Source: Prevotellaceae bacterium UBA4359 (GTDB taxonomy: Bacteria > Bacteroidota > Bacteroidia > Bacteroidales > Bacteroidaceae). Taken from it: DNA of 15,890 nt. Both the position numbers and the translations under genes were made by a program. Each line of letters begins with the position of its first letter. The first letter of the stretch is position 1. The stretch is from NCBI GenBank assembly GCA_002393555.1, contig DGSP01000092.1:1-15890 (forward strand), written 5' to 3'. Below, piece after piece: positions 1 to 6,391 of this stretch. The notes beneath the pieces were generated by a model. That model worked only from the letters and a program-made list of their open reading frames with translations, searched no databases and was not told the DNA's origin.

Positions 1-70
1 TGGATTGCTGCGTGTGGGGTTTCTTCCCGTTTAGTCCTCTTCTGTCCCGGTCAATTCCGAAAAGTCATAT
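1..70. other. Spacer between 23S and 5S rRNA genes
   Basis: These bases precede the 5S rRNA gene and show no reading frame or tRNA. By position they are the internal spacer of an rRNA operon; the 23S gene itself would lie outside the window. The assignment rests only on the 5S neighbour. Confidence 0.6.
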
Positions 71-181
71 TCAGGTGGCTTTAGCCCCGGTGTTCCACCT
101 CTTCCCATCCCGAACAGAGAAGTTAAGCCCGGGCGCGCCGATGGTACTGCACCGCAATGCGGGAGAGTAGGTCGCCGCCTT
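71..181 (+). rRNA. rrf: 5S ribosomal RNA
   Basis: This is the 5S rRNA of the large ribosomal subunit. The conserved core CCGAACAGAGAAGTTAAG is present at about 109-126, followed by GCGCCGATGGTACTG and GGGAGAGTAGGTCGCCGCC near the 3' end. The ends were set by helix I: bases 73-79 (AGGTGGC) pair with 174-180 (GCCGCCT), allowing one G-U pair. The length of about 110 nt is normal for the molecule. A strong terminator follows directly, so this is the last gene of an rRNA operon transcribed on the plus strand. Confidence 0.95.
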
Positions 182-185
182 CTTG

Positions 186-231
186 AGGAGGACGCTTTCA
201 GGAGAAATCCTGGGAGTGTCCTCCTTTTTTT
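186..231 (+). terminator. Rho-independent terminator of the rRNA operon
   Basis: Bases 186-203 pair with 208-225 around a GAAA tetraloop, with an outer GC-rich block (AGGAGGAC/GTCCTCCT) and only G-T wobbles or matches within. A run of seven T follows. It lies just past the 5S gene and would end the rRNA transcript. Confidence 0.93.
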
Positions 232-331
232 GTCTGCATGCATGGGGCTTAACTTTTTTCTTTGCCTGCAGCATCTTTGCTGTCACGGCATGGTGGTTTT
301 GGGGATTTTTTGGGGGTGTATCTGTGGGGGA

Positions 332-357
332 TTTTGTTGCGGCGGTGCCGCAACAGA
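332..357 (-). repeat. REP-like palindrome, copy A
   Basis: A perfect 9-bp hairpin (TGTTGCGGC / GCCGCAACA, arms 335-343 and 347-355) with a three-base loop. Read on the minus strand it starts TCTG and ends CAAAA. A second copy with the same layout lies inside the transposase gene at 11134-11158. The two differ at five positions, four of which form two compensatory base-pair changes. There is no T-run after the hairpin on either strand, so it is not a typical terminator. Confidence 0.7.
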
Positions 358-396
358 CATGACGGGGAGACTGTGGTGGATGTAAGGCTGTTGGGG

Positions 397-1311
397 TTAT
401 GGCTTTTGGACGAAGGTGTGTACATCGCTGCAGCCAGCACTGCCGACAGAGAGGCCAAGAAAGTGTTTGAGGCTGTAGTCGTTGTTGGCGTGATAGATGA
501 TGGCGATGCTATCTATTTGATAGTCGATATTGTGGAGAAAACGTTTGTAGCGGTAGGCACGAATGGCTTTTGTTATGTGATTCATCTTCTTGTAGTTGAT
601 GGCTTCTTGTGGCGCTCCATACTTATCAGATGTGCGTGTTTTTACTTCGATGAAATGAAGTTTGTTGTCTTTCATGGCAATGATGTCGAGTTCGCAACCT
701 CGGTGCAGATTCCAGTTTTTGTCGAGGATTTGATAGCCGTTGCGCGTGAGGAAGAGGGCTGCAAGTTCTTCCCCTGTTTGTCCCACCTCTTTGGACTTTT
801 GGTTCTTTTGTATTCTCTCTGATTTCCGTTCTTCTATTTGCTGTTCTACTTGTATCTGTGTGAAGTAATGGCCGTTAGGGTTTATATGGATGATTTGATA
901 AGTGTCTTTCAGGTATCGGCCAATCAACGTGAAGCGTTTGCTCTTAGGTGTTTCTTCTTGATTGTCAATGATGCAGATTTGATACCCTTTTTTTATGCCA
1001 TTGCTGATGCGTTCTATCCCTTGTTGAAAACGCTCGCTCTGAATCACTTTCTGATAAACAGGTTCTCCCCTTTTATTCCTCATTTCGCTGGGGATGAATC
1101 CGAAGTGGTCGAAGAACGGTAAATAGGTGATATTGTGTTGTTTCAAGGTCTCTTTTAGGCTATTAACAGAGGTGCTTTCTGGCATTTCAGAAGCAAGAGA
1201 GAAGCAGCAGTCCACCACGCAGTTGATGCCGAATGGTGTCAACTGAGCAATGAGTTCTTCTGCTTTTATATGTATGTTGCCGTATGTGTAGAGTGTAGGA
1301 ATCTGTTCCAT
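397..1311 (-). CDS. DUF488-like domain fused to a YraN (UPF0102) nuclease-fold domain
   Basis: A 304-aa protein in two parts. Residues 6-145 follow the DUF488 layout: an LYTYGN start, a VVD strand at 32-34, and a late strand plus helix where the family usually has a C-x-E-x-x-P-x-x-C-H-R motif. Here that site reads IDNQEETPKSKRF, so the cysteines and histidine are absent. Residues 177-287 are a clear YraN/UPF0102 domain of the PD-(D/E)XK fold: GQTGEELAA, then E207-x-D209 and E222-V-K224 as the nuclease-like site. A charged linker (about 155-176) joins the two. YraN proteins are usually free-standing and near 120 aa. Substrate and role are not known; nucleic-acid binding or cleavage is the family expectation. 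The gene sits alone, 43 bp after the sigma-factor operon on the same strand, and could be its last member. Confidence 0.85.
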   Translation of the reverse strand: MEQIPTLYTYGNIHIKAEELIAQLTPFGINCVVDCCFSLASEMPESTSVNSLKETLKQHNITYLPFFDHFGFIPSEMRNKRGEPVYQKVIQSERFQQGIERISNGIKKGYQICIIDNQEETPKSKRFTLIGRYLKDTYQIIHINPNGHYFTQIQVEQQIEERKSERIQKNQKSKEVGQTGEELAALFLTRNGYQILDKNWNLHRGCELDIIAMKDNKLHFIEVKTRTSDKYGAPQEAINYKKMNHITKAIRAYRYKRFLHNIDYQIDSIAIIYHANNDYSLKHFLGLSVGSAGCSDVHTFVQKP

Positions 1312-1354
1312 GTGGAATTTGTTTATGCGACATGTCTTTGCGGGAGTGAAAGGG

Positions 1355-1822
1355 CTATTTTGTAAGAGTCGTTACATCGTTGAGTGTGAAAGAGCCAGAG
1401 AAGACGATGACTGTGGTCTCTGCCGTATTCTCGGTCAGCATGACGATGACTGACTGCTGTTTTCCTTCGCGATGGTAGATGCGTGTTTTCTCTTCATTTT
1501 CATCTACTTGCATCAGCAGTTCATATTTTCCGTTTTTCACAATGTTTTGAGTGTCTGTTTTCAGTCGTGTGGCAGCACTCTTTTCTTCGGCTGTGATGAT
1601 TTGGATGCCCGTCAGTTTGTTCATGATGTTGTTGAGGTTCACTCCCTGCACGGAAGGGGCGGCTTTCTTGCCCACCGCCTGAAGCATGAACTTAGAGATG
1701 TAAACATAGGTCACGTTTTTGGTGTCGGAGTATCGTTCAAACTCTTTCACTTGGGCATGGGCGGTGATGCTGACTATGGCGAGCATCATGCAGAGGAAGG
1801 ATTTTATCAATGTTTGTTTCAT
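1355..1822 (-). CDS. DUF4252 secreted protein (second copy in operon)
   Basis: A 155-aa exported protein. It has a Sec signal peptide (MKQTLIKSFLCMMLAIVSI then TAHAQ) with likely cleavage after AHA. The mature part matches the DUF4252 pattern: EFERYSDTKNVTYVYISKFML near the N-terminus, a GIQIITAEE strand, a YELLMQV segment and a C-terminal FSGSFTLNDVTTL. I chose the ATG at 1822 because the preceding gene's TAA ends one base before it; a TTG at 1831 would give three more residues and overlap that stop. The function of DUF4252 is not established. Its location as last gene of an ECF sigma/anti-sigma operon suggests an envelope or periplasmic role. It resembles the protein encoded at 3661-4161 in layout. 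Confidence 0.87.
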   Translation of the reverse strand: MKQTLIKSFLCMMLAIVSITAHAQVKEFERYSDTKNVTYVYISKFMLQAVGKKAAPSVQGVNLNNIMNKLTGIQIITAEEKSAATRLKTDTQNIVKNGKYELLMQVDENEEKTRIYHREGKQQSVIVMLTENTAETTVIVFSGSFTLNDVTTLTK

Positions 1823-1823
1823 G

Positions 1824-2327
1824 TTATTCAAGTGCTTTCAGTTGTTTATTTAGGGTTTGTTCAGTCTTTCGGCTGAGCGTTTGTGCTTTCTCCAGTTGGG
1901 TCATGCCTTTGTTCAGGTTGACGGCGAGGAGGGTGAGGGCGCGTTCGGCTTCTTGTTGGGCAAGAAGCGGGTCGTGGTATGTGTCTCGCTCGGCAAGGGG
2001 GGGAGCGGTGACAGCATCGCCGTCCACTCTTGTGAATGTGTAGTAGCCCAGACCCATGAGGAGGGCGATGGATGCAGCGATGGCAGTCCAAGAGAAGACC
2101 CTCTCTGTCCTGCGGACATCTCCCCCGTAATGGGGAGAGCCATTCGGCTTGCTTCTCAATGACAAAGACCCTGAACGGTCTCCCTCTCCATGACGGGGAA
2201 GGGTTGTGGAGAGGGTTTCCTTCTCCCACTCATCAATCTTCCTGGAGAGCCTTTCTTCCAGTCCCTCGGGGATGGGAATTTGCTCCAGTTCGTTCAGGTC
2301 GATGTTGTTGATGTTCAGTTCGTCCAT
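1824..2327 (-). CDS. Single-pass membrane protein, probable anti-sigma factor
   Basis: A 167-aa protein overlapping the sigma-factor gene by 13 bp. Residues 1-37 are an acidic cytoplasmic segment (NELEQIPIPEGLEERLSRKIDEWE). One transmembrane helix spans about 78-98 (VFSWTAIAASIALLMGLGYY). A periplasmic tail contains a coiled coil rich in Leu, Glu and Lys at 122-167. No zinc-binding HxxxCxxC motif is visible, so it is not a classic ZAS anti-sigma factor. The assignment rests on gene position and topology. Residues 38-77 are encoded by a 120-bp repetitive element inserted exactly between the cytoplasmic segment and the membrane helix. It adds 40 residues without a stop, and these are probably dispensable. 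The stop lies one base from the next gene's ATG, indicating coupling. Confidence 0.75.
   Translation of the reverse strand: MDELNINNIDLNELEQIPIPEGLEERLSRKIDEWEKETLSTTLPRHGEGDRSGSLSLRSKPNGSPHYGGDVRRTERVFSWTAIAASIALLMGLGYYTFTRVDGDAVTAPPLAERDTYHDPLLAQQEAERALTLLAVNLNKGMTQLEKAQTLSRKTEQTLNKQLKALE
2097..2216 (-). repeat. Palindromic repeat element, copy 1, in frame in the anti-sigma gene
   Basis: A 120-bp element, 40 codons long, matching the copy at 9938-10048. The last 32 bases (minus strand, 2126 to 2095, including two bases beyond the end set here) differ from the other copy by one base and contain the small hairpin TGTCC-GCA-GGACA. Two internal palindromes of the CTCCCC..GGGGAG type are present. 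This copy has 9 more bases in its centre than the other. It is translated here as residues 38-77 (starting TLSTTLPRHGEGD), a different frame from the one used in copy 2. Confidence 0.85.
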
Positions 2328-2827
2328 GTCTTTGTGAGTTTCTTGAATTGTTGTTTCAGTTTCTGTTTCGCTCGCATGATGATGATGCGGATGTTGCCTT
2401 GCGAGAGTCCCGTGTCTCGTTCTATTTCTTCGTAGGAGCGGTCTTCGACGATGTGCATCCGAAGCACCTTTCCTTCCTTTTCTGGCAATCCGTCCATCAG
2501 TTGGTGCATCTTTTCCGCTTCATCGTGGGTTTCAAAGGGTGGTGAGATAGTGCGTTCGTCGGGCGGTTCGTCGTGGTTGTCAATGTCCTCCGAAGAGTCG
2601 ATGCGCTTCAGCCGTCGTTGGTCGCGGAAGAGGTTCTTCATCAGTGTCACGAGATAAGCCTCCGTGATGGTTTCATCTTTCAGGGCATCACGCTTCTGCC
2701 AAAGTTTCAGGTATGTGTCCTGCAGCAGGTCTTCGGCATCCTGCGCATTGCCTGTCAGATGGTATCCCACCCGATAGAGCCGCCTGTGGAAAGGCATGAA
2801 CCGTTGCTTAAACTCTCGTGCGTCCAT
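2315..2827 (-). CDS. ECF-type RNA polymerase sigma factor
   Basis: A 170-aa sigma-70 family protein of ECF size with two domains. Region 2 spans about residues 9-75 and contains the core-binding stretch GNAQDAEDLLQDTYLKLWQ (26-44). Region 4 spans about 113-165, with the helix-turn-helix SYEEIERDTGLSQGNIRIII (131-150). It directs RNA polymerase to a small regulon. It is the third gene of the operon, 4 bp after the upstream secreted-protein gene, and overlaps the anti-sigma-like gene by 13 bp, the usual ECF pairing. ECF factors commonly act on their own operon, but no promoter was assigned ahead of 4161. The inducing signal cannot be read from the sequence. Confidence 0.95.
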   Translation of the reverse strand: MDAREFKQRFMPFHRRLYRVGYHLTGNAQDAEDLLQDTYLKLWQKRDALKDETITEAYLVTLMKNLFRDQRRLKRIDSSEDIDNHDEPPDERTISPPFETHDEAEKMHQLMDGLPEKEGKVLRMHIVEDRSYEEIERDTGLSQGNIRIIIMRAKQKLKQQFKKLTKTWTN

Positions 2828-2831
2828 CCGC

Positions 2832-3653
2832 TCACTCCGTGTCCTTCTCCTTTTCGCTGTATTCGATGACCACCTTTCGGTCGGTGTCGGGGTACTTCTC
2901 CTTGACAGCCTTTTTGCCCACTACCCAACTTTCCTCGTCCCATCTGATACCATTGGAAATCATATAGTTTCGTGCTTCCTCCGCGAAATGAAACTCGGGG
3001 TGTTCCTGCCCATGAATGACGAACAGCACATTCCCTTTCTTCACCTCTTCCTTCACCTCTTCCATGTCAACAATGTTGCCCTCATTCTCGTCGTCTTCGC
3101 AAAAACTGACTGCATCGCCATTAAACACCGCTTGCAGCATCTTGTCTTTGGGCACCTTGCAGTCAATATGCCCCAACACCACTTTGCCCCAGATGTCCCA
3201 TCGCAAGAAGAGGTCGCTGACCGTGTTTCCCTTCACCTTTCCATACACGACGAGTTGATATTTGGGGGCAAAGGTCTGGTTCCATAGTTGTCCTACGATG
3301 GAAGTGGAATCATTCGGCTCCTTGTTGTCGTTTTGAACAAAGAGCGTCTCGTAGCCTTTCAATGCCCGAATGTCAGCAGCCAGTTCCTGTAGTTGCCTGT
3401 CTTCAAGCGTCAGTTGAATCTGCTCACTCTTCTTGAAGGTTTTCAGTACATCCTCATAGTCCTCCTTGCTCATGCCGAAAGTTTCCTTTGCCATATTCTC
3501 CTCCATCTCCTTTCTTGTCGCTTCCGTAGTTTCTTCATACTGAGCACCTTCAGCCGTCTTCCATTTGGCAAATAGTTGAGTGGCTGTCTGCCCAAACACA
3601 CCGCTCGTCACCAGAGCCAATGTGAGAGATAAAATTGTCCGTTTCATCATCAT
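2832..3653 (-). CDS. Secreted protein of unknown function in the sigma-factor operon
   Basis: A 273-aa exported protein. It begins with a Sec signal peptide (MMMKRTILSLTLALVTSG then VFGQ). The mature part is strongly charged, with helical acidic stretches near the start (EETTEATRKEMEENMAKE) and a lysine/glutamate-rich C-terminus. I chose the first of three consecutive ATGs at 3653, 7 bp past the upstream stop; a start at 3686 would place 11 non-signal-like residues ahead of the signal peptide and overlap the previous gene. The middle segment (LVVYGKVKGNTVSDLFLRW) has the strand pattern seen at the C-terminus of DUF4252 proteins, so it may be a longer relative of its two neighbours. I do not recognise the family firmly. 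Confidence 0.8.
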   Translation of the reverse strand: MMMKRTILSLTLALVTSGVFGQTATQLFAKWKTAEGAQYEETTEATRKEMEENMAKETFGMSKEDYEDVLKTFKKSEQIQLTLEDRQLQELAADIRALKGYETLFVQNDNKEPNDSTSIVGQLWNQTFAPKYQLVVYGKVKGNTVSDLFLRWDIWGKVVLGHIDCKVPKDKMLQAVFNGDAVSFCEDDENEGNIVDMEEVKEEVKKGNVLFVIHGQEHPEFHFAEEARNYMISNGIRWDEESWVVGKKAVKEKYPDTDRKVVIEYSEKEKDTE

Positions 3654-3660
3654 TTCGTGT

Positions 3661-4161
3661 TTAGTCTTTTTCTGCCTGTTGTTCAATCAGTTTTGCAATG
3701 TCCAGTGTGCCATCAATCACGACCAGCACGGTCTCTTGGTCTTCAGTATCTTCCACGAAGACCACGTTTTGAGTCTTCTCACCAGCATGAGACTGGTAGA
3801 TTTTCACTAGAGCATCACTTTCGTTCACGTCAATCAGCGATTGGTATTTCTCGTTCTTCAAGAGTGCCAACACACCTGTTTTCAATTTTTTGGCAGCCTT
3901 ACCTTGCTTACAAGTGAAGACCTTCACATCGTCCACTTGACTCAGAATGTCGCCACACTTATCGCCTATGATAATGTGGCCGCCGTGTTTGATGGGTTCA
4001 CCATTCTGAGCAGCAAGTTTTACCATGTTCTCGTCTAAATGAACATACTCCACGCCTTTGATGTTGGCAAACTTCTCAAAGTCTTTCGTTTGTGCGCCTG
4101 CACTGAGCGTAAGACATACCGCTGTGGCAAACACAGTCATCTTTTTTAATAATGTACACAT
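3661..4161 (-). CDS. DUF4252-like secreted protein (first gene of sigma operon)
   Basis: A 166-aa exported protein with a signal peptide (KKMTVFATAVCLTLSAGAQ, cleavage likely after AGA). The mature part starts KDFEKFANIKGVEYVHLDENM, the DUF4252 opening also seen in the protein at 1355-1822 (EFERYSDTKNVTYVYISKFM). It ends with a strand pair VLVVIDGTLDIAKLI that corresponds to FSGSFTLNDVTTL there. The two are therefore diverged paralogues at the two ends of one operon. The ATG at 4161 is used here; an internal ATG at 4140 would also leave a working signal peptide. Function is unknown. The 141 bp upstream contain a 12-bp perfect palindrome (4211-4222) but no clear TAnnTTTG box. Confidence 0.83.
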   Translation of the reverse strand: MCTLLKKMTVFATAVCLTLSAGAQTKDFEKFANIKGVEYVHLDENMVKLAAQNGEPIKHGGHIIIGDKCGDILSQVDDVKVFTCKQGKAAKKLKTGVLALLKNEKYQSLIDVNESDALVKIYQSHAGEKTQNVVFVEDTEDQETVLVVIDGTLDIAKLIEQQAEKD

Positions 4162-4302
4162 GATGCTTAATTACTTTTTTTTAGGTTTCAGTTTTCAGTA
4201 GTTTGGAAGCCTCATCGATGAGTCCTTCTACCTGTACAAACGAGAGTTTTGAGCGGCTTGTTACAAGAAAACGAGATTTTTTTCAGGCAGATGAGGAAAA
4301 GA

Positions 4303-4926
4303 TTATAGCATCTGTTCAAACATCCTCCGATACGCCTCCACCTTCTTCTCGAAGGCCAGGGGATAGGCGCGCGAGGAGGACGGAAGGCGATAGAGAACCA
4401 ACGGCTTTCCGTCCGCATTGTGAGTGTTGGGAATCAGCACGGAAGTGTTCACCTTGGGCACTTCGGGTATGTTCATGTAGGCACAAATCGTGTCGGTGGC
4501 TTTCTCGCCCGTAGTGACAATGGCTTGGCAATGAGGCAGTTTCTTTAGCAAGGCACAGATGTCGGTCGGCTCCACCACCTCCAAGAATTTGTCCGAAGCA
4601 TTGTCCTTCAGCCGTCGGATGGCGGTGGATGTGTCGAAGAAAGCGATGCCCCGTTGTTGGCAATGGGCAATGATGGCATCGAGGCGGAAACGCTTGGCCT
4701 CCCCATCCACAAAGTGGTTCTTGTCGCCAAAGAAGATTTCTCCCTCAATGCGCCAGTGGTCGTTGATGAAGTTGGGATAATAGAAGTCCATGCACCACCG
4801 TTTCCTCTGAGGCGGAAAACTGCCCAGAAAGAGGACACGGGCATTCTCGGGCAGGAATGGGATGAGCGGATGGTATTCCACTTCAGCCGTGCTGCGTTCG
4901 ATGTTCTTTTCGTTCAAATAAGTCAT
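4303..4926 (-). CDS. Uracil-DNA glycosylase superfamily protein
   Basis: A 207-aa protein of the uracil-DNA glycosylase fold. The first motif is LFLGSFPPQ near residues 33-41, in the position of the G-x-x-P water-activating loop. The late loop is RLPSSSRAYP, matching the lesion-clamping P-S-x-S/A element. Family members remove uracil or mismatched bases from DNA; the exact substrate is uncertain because the first motif lacks the typical catalytic Asn or Asp. The ATG at 4926 was chosen over a longer open frame extending to 5367, because that extension lies antisense to sstT and past the promoter. A TACCTTTG box on the minus strand at 4948-4955 supports this start. The gene is divergent from sstT and 141 bp upstream of the sigma operon. 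Confidence 0.82.
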   Translation of the reverse strand: MTYLNEKNIERSTAEVEYHPLIPFLPENARVLFLGSFPPQRKRWCMDFYYPNFINDHWRIEGEIFFGDKNHFVDGEAKRFRLDAIIAHCQQRGIAFFDTSTAIRRLKDNASDKFLEVVEPTDICALLKKLPHCQAIVTTGEKATDTICAYMNIPEVPKVNTSVLIPNTHNADGKPLVLYRLPSSSRAYPLAFEKKVEAYRRMFEQML

Positions 4927-4947
4927 GCTTGCAAAACTTTCTGTTCG

Positions 4948-4955
4948 CAAAGGTA
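4948..4955 (-). promoter_or_regulatory. Promoter -7 box for the glycosylase gene
   Basis: Minus-strand TACCTTTG matches the Bacteroidetes primary-sigma -7 consensus TAnnTTTG. It lies 21 bp ahead of the ATG at 4926. No good TTTG -33 element was found. It is only 22 bp from the opposing sstT box, so the two promoters share upstream DNA. Confidence 0.65.
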
Positions 4956-4977
4956 GCGTTTTTCCGTCGAAAAGCCT

Positions 4978-4985
4978 TACCTTTG
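4978..4985 (+). promoter_or_regulatory. Promoter -7 box for sstT, close to the start codon
   Basis: TACCTTTG matches TAnnTTTG exactly. Only four bases (4986-4989) separate it from the ATG at 4990, so transcription would begin at or very near the start codon. The -33 element is weak. Confidence 0.65.
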
Positions 4986-4989
4986 CCAC

Positions 4990-6204
4990 ATGAAAGTCAT
5001 TCAAACTCTGAAAAAATGGGCGAGTATGAGTCTCGTCCTGCGCATCCTCATCGGTCTCACGATAGGTGTTCTCTTGGGTCTTTTCTGTCCACAACTGACA
5101 GCCGTGAGCCTTCTCGGCAAGGTGTTTGTCAGTGCCTTGAAAGCCATCGCCCCCGTGCTGGTGGCCGTGTTGGTCACAGCCTCCATAGCCAAGGCAAAAG
5201 GCGGCTTGGGGCCGCGATTCCGCACAGTCATCACGCTCTATCTCCTCTCCACCTTCATGGCGGCCGTGGTGGCCGTGGTGGGCAGTTTCCTGTTTCCTGT
5301 CAAGATGGTGCTTCGTGAGGCTGTGGCAGAGAGTGCACCCGGCGGACTGGACGATGTGTTTTCCCAACTGCTCGCCAACATGGTCAGCAATCCGCTCTAT
5401 TCGGTCACTTCGGCCAACTACATCGGCATCCTCTTCTGGGCCATCATCGTAGGTGTAGCCTTACGTTGGAAGGCCAGCCGACAGACCATCCAAGTGGTCG
5501 GCGACCTCTCCGAGGTCATCTCTCTGGTCGTCAAGTGGATTATCCAGTTTGCCCCCTTCGGCATCATGGGGCTTGTGTTCTCTTCCGTGTCGGAGAGTGG
5601 GTTGGAAATCTTCACCGACTATGGCAAACTGCTCCTCCTGCTTGTGGGGTGCATGCTCTTCACCTCGCTCATTCTCAATCCCGTCATCGTGGTCATCTAT
5701 CTGCGCCGCAACCCCTATCCGTTGGTCTTCCAATGTCTCCGGGAGAGCGGCTTGCAAGCCTTCTTCACACGTTCGTCGGCTGCCAACATCCCCGTCAACA
5801 TGGACCTGTGCAAGCGCTTGGGACTGGACCCTAACTTCTATTCGGTCAGCATTCCCCTTGGTTCCACCATCAACATGAACGGAGCCGCCGTCACCATCAC
5901 CGTGCTCTCCCTCGCCGTGGCTCACACCATCGGCATCGAAGTCACTTTCCTCTCCGCACTCTTCCTCAGTCTCATCGCCACGCTCGGTGCCTGCGGAGCC
6001 TCAGGCGTGGCCGGCGGGTCGTTGCTGCTGGTCCCCATGGCCTGTTCCTTCTTCGGCATCTCTTCCGACGTGGCTATGCAGGCCGTGGCCGTCGGCTTCA
6101 TCATCGGTGTGGTGCAAGACTCGGTGGAGACCGCCCTCAACTCCAGCAGCGATGCCCTCTTCACGGCCACGGCCGAATATCACGACCAAATGAAAAAGAA
6201 GTGA
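4990..6204 (+). CDS. sstT: Sodium/serine-threonine symporter
   Basis: A 404-aa transporter of the dicarboxylate/amino acid:cation symporter family, most like SstT. It moves serine and threonine into the cell with sodium. The C-terminal half holds the signature regions: the serine-rich hairpin loop FFTRSSAANIPVNM, then SIPLGSTINMNGAAVTITVL (binding site and NMxGAA-type motif), and the second hairpin segment ATLGACGASGVAGGS. About eight hydrophobic membrane segments plus the two re-entrant loops are visible, and the length is normal for the family. The ATG at 4990 begins with a short basic N-terminus followed by the first membrane helix. The stop codon lies inside a long terminator stem, so the gene is a single transcription unit. 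Confidence 0.92.
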   Translation: MKVIQTLKKWASMSLVLRILIGLTIGVLLGLFCPQLTAVSLLGKVFVSALKAIAPVLVAVLVTASIAKAKGGLGPRFRTVITLYLLSTFMAAVVAVVGSFLFPVKMVLREAVAESAPGGLDDVFSQLLANMVSNPLYSVTSANYIGILFWAIIVGVALRWKASRQTIQVVGDLSEVISLVVKWIIQFAPFGIMGLVFSSVSESGLEIFTDYGKLLLLLVGCMLFTSLILNPVIVVIYLRRNPYPLVFQCLRESGLQAFFTRSSAANIPVNMDLCKRLGLDPNFYSVSIPLGSTINMNGAAVTITVLSLAVAHTIGIEVTFLSALFLSLIATLGACGASGVAGGSLLLVPMACSFFGISSDVAMQAVAVGFIIGVVQDSVETALNSSSDALFTATAEYHDQMKKK

Positions 6205-6230
6205 AGGTTTTGCCTTCACTTCTTTTTCAT
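6190..6230. terminator. Bidirectional terminator between sstT and the fimbrillin operon
   Basis: A perfect 18-bp stem, 6190-6207 paired with 6213-6230, around a five-base loop. The stem ends give T-rich tracts in both directions. The sstT stop codon (6202-6204) is inside the left arm. It also lies 9 bp past the stop of the minus-strand 38-aa gene, so it can serve both convergent units. Confidence 0.85.
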
Positions 6231-6238
6231 CTTTATGG

Positions 6239-6355
6239 CTATTGCCATGTCAGTCCTTCTTTTACTTTCTTTTCTAATTCCTTCACCTTCTTTTCCAATT
6301 CTTCTCTTGTCAGTTCTTTCTCTTCGCCATTTTGAGGCTTTTCTTTTGTTTCCAT
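6239..6355 (-). CDS. 38-aa charged coiled-coil peptide
   Basis: A short reading frame beginning METKEKPQNGEEKELTREEL and ending KEGLTWQ. About two thirds of residues are Glu or Lys, and a heptad-like pattern (L-x-x-K-V-x-x-L-x-x-K-V) spans residues 20-34, so a single amphipathic or coiled-coil helix is expected. The start is 36 bp past the fimbrillin stop on the same strand, and an A-rich stretch precedes the ATG. The terminator for this strand begins right after its stop. No signal peptide or membrane segment is present. It is shorter than most annotation cut-offs. Its function is unknown, and its position suggests it is the third gene of the fimbrillin operon. Confidence 0.6.
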   Translation of the reverse strand: METKEKPQNGEEKELTREELEKKVKELEKKVKEGLTWQ

Positions 6356-6391
6356 AGTTTTAATTTTTTAAAGGTTTAATAAAAATGTTGA

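Noticed and set aside
262..822. Long open frame on the plus strand opposite the DUF488-YraN gene
   Set aside because: It is antisense to a protein with clear YraN motifs, and its own product has no recognisable pattern.
2828..2860. Sequence near the sigma-factor start resembling the left end of the 120-bp element
   Set aside because: Only a few bases match, and they encode the normal C-terminus of the secreted protein.
4186..4290. Short minus-strand frame ending VQVEGLIDEASKLLKTET
   Set aside because: It looks protein-like but has no start codon before an upstream stop. Too short to call a pseudogene.
4927..5367. Upstream extension of the glycosylase gene
   Set aside because: It runs antisense through the sstT start and across two promoter boxes. 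The family start fits the ATG at 4926.
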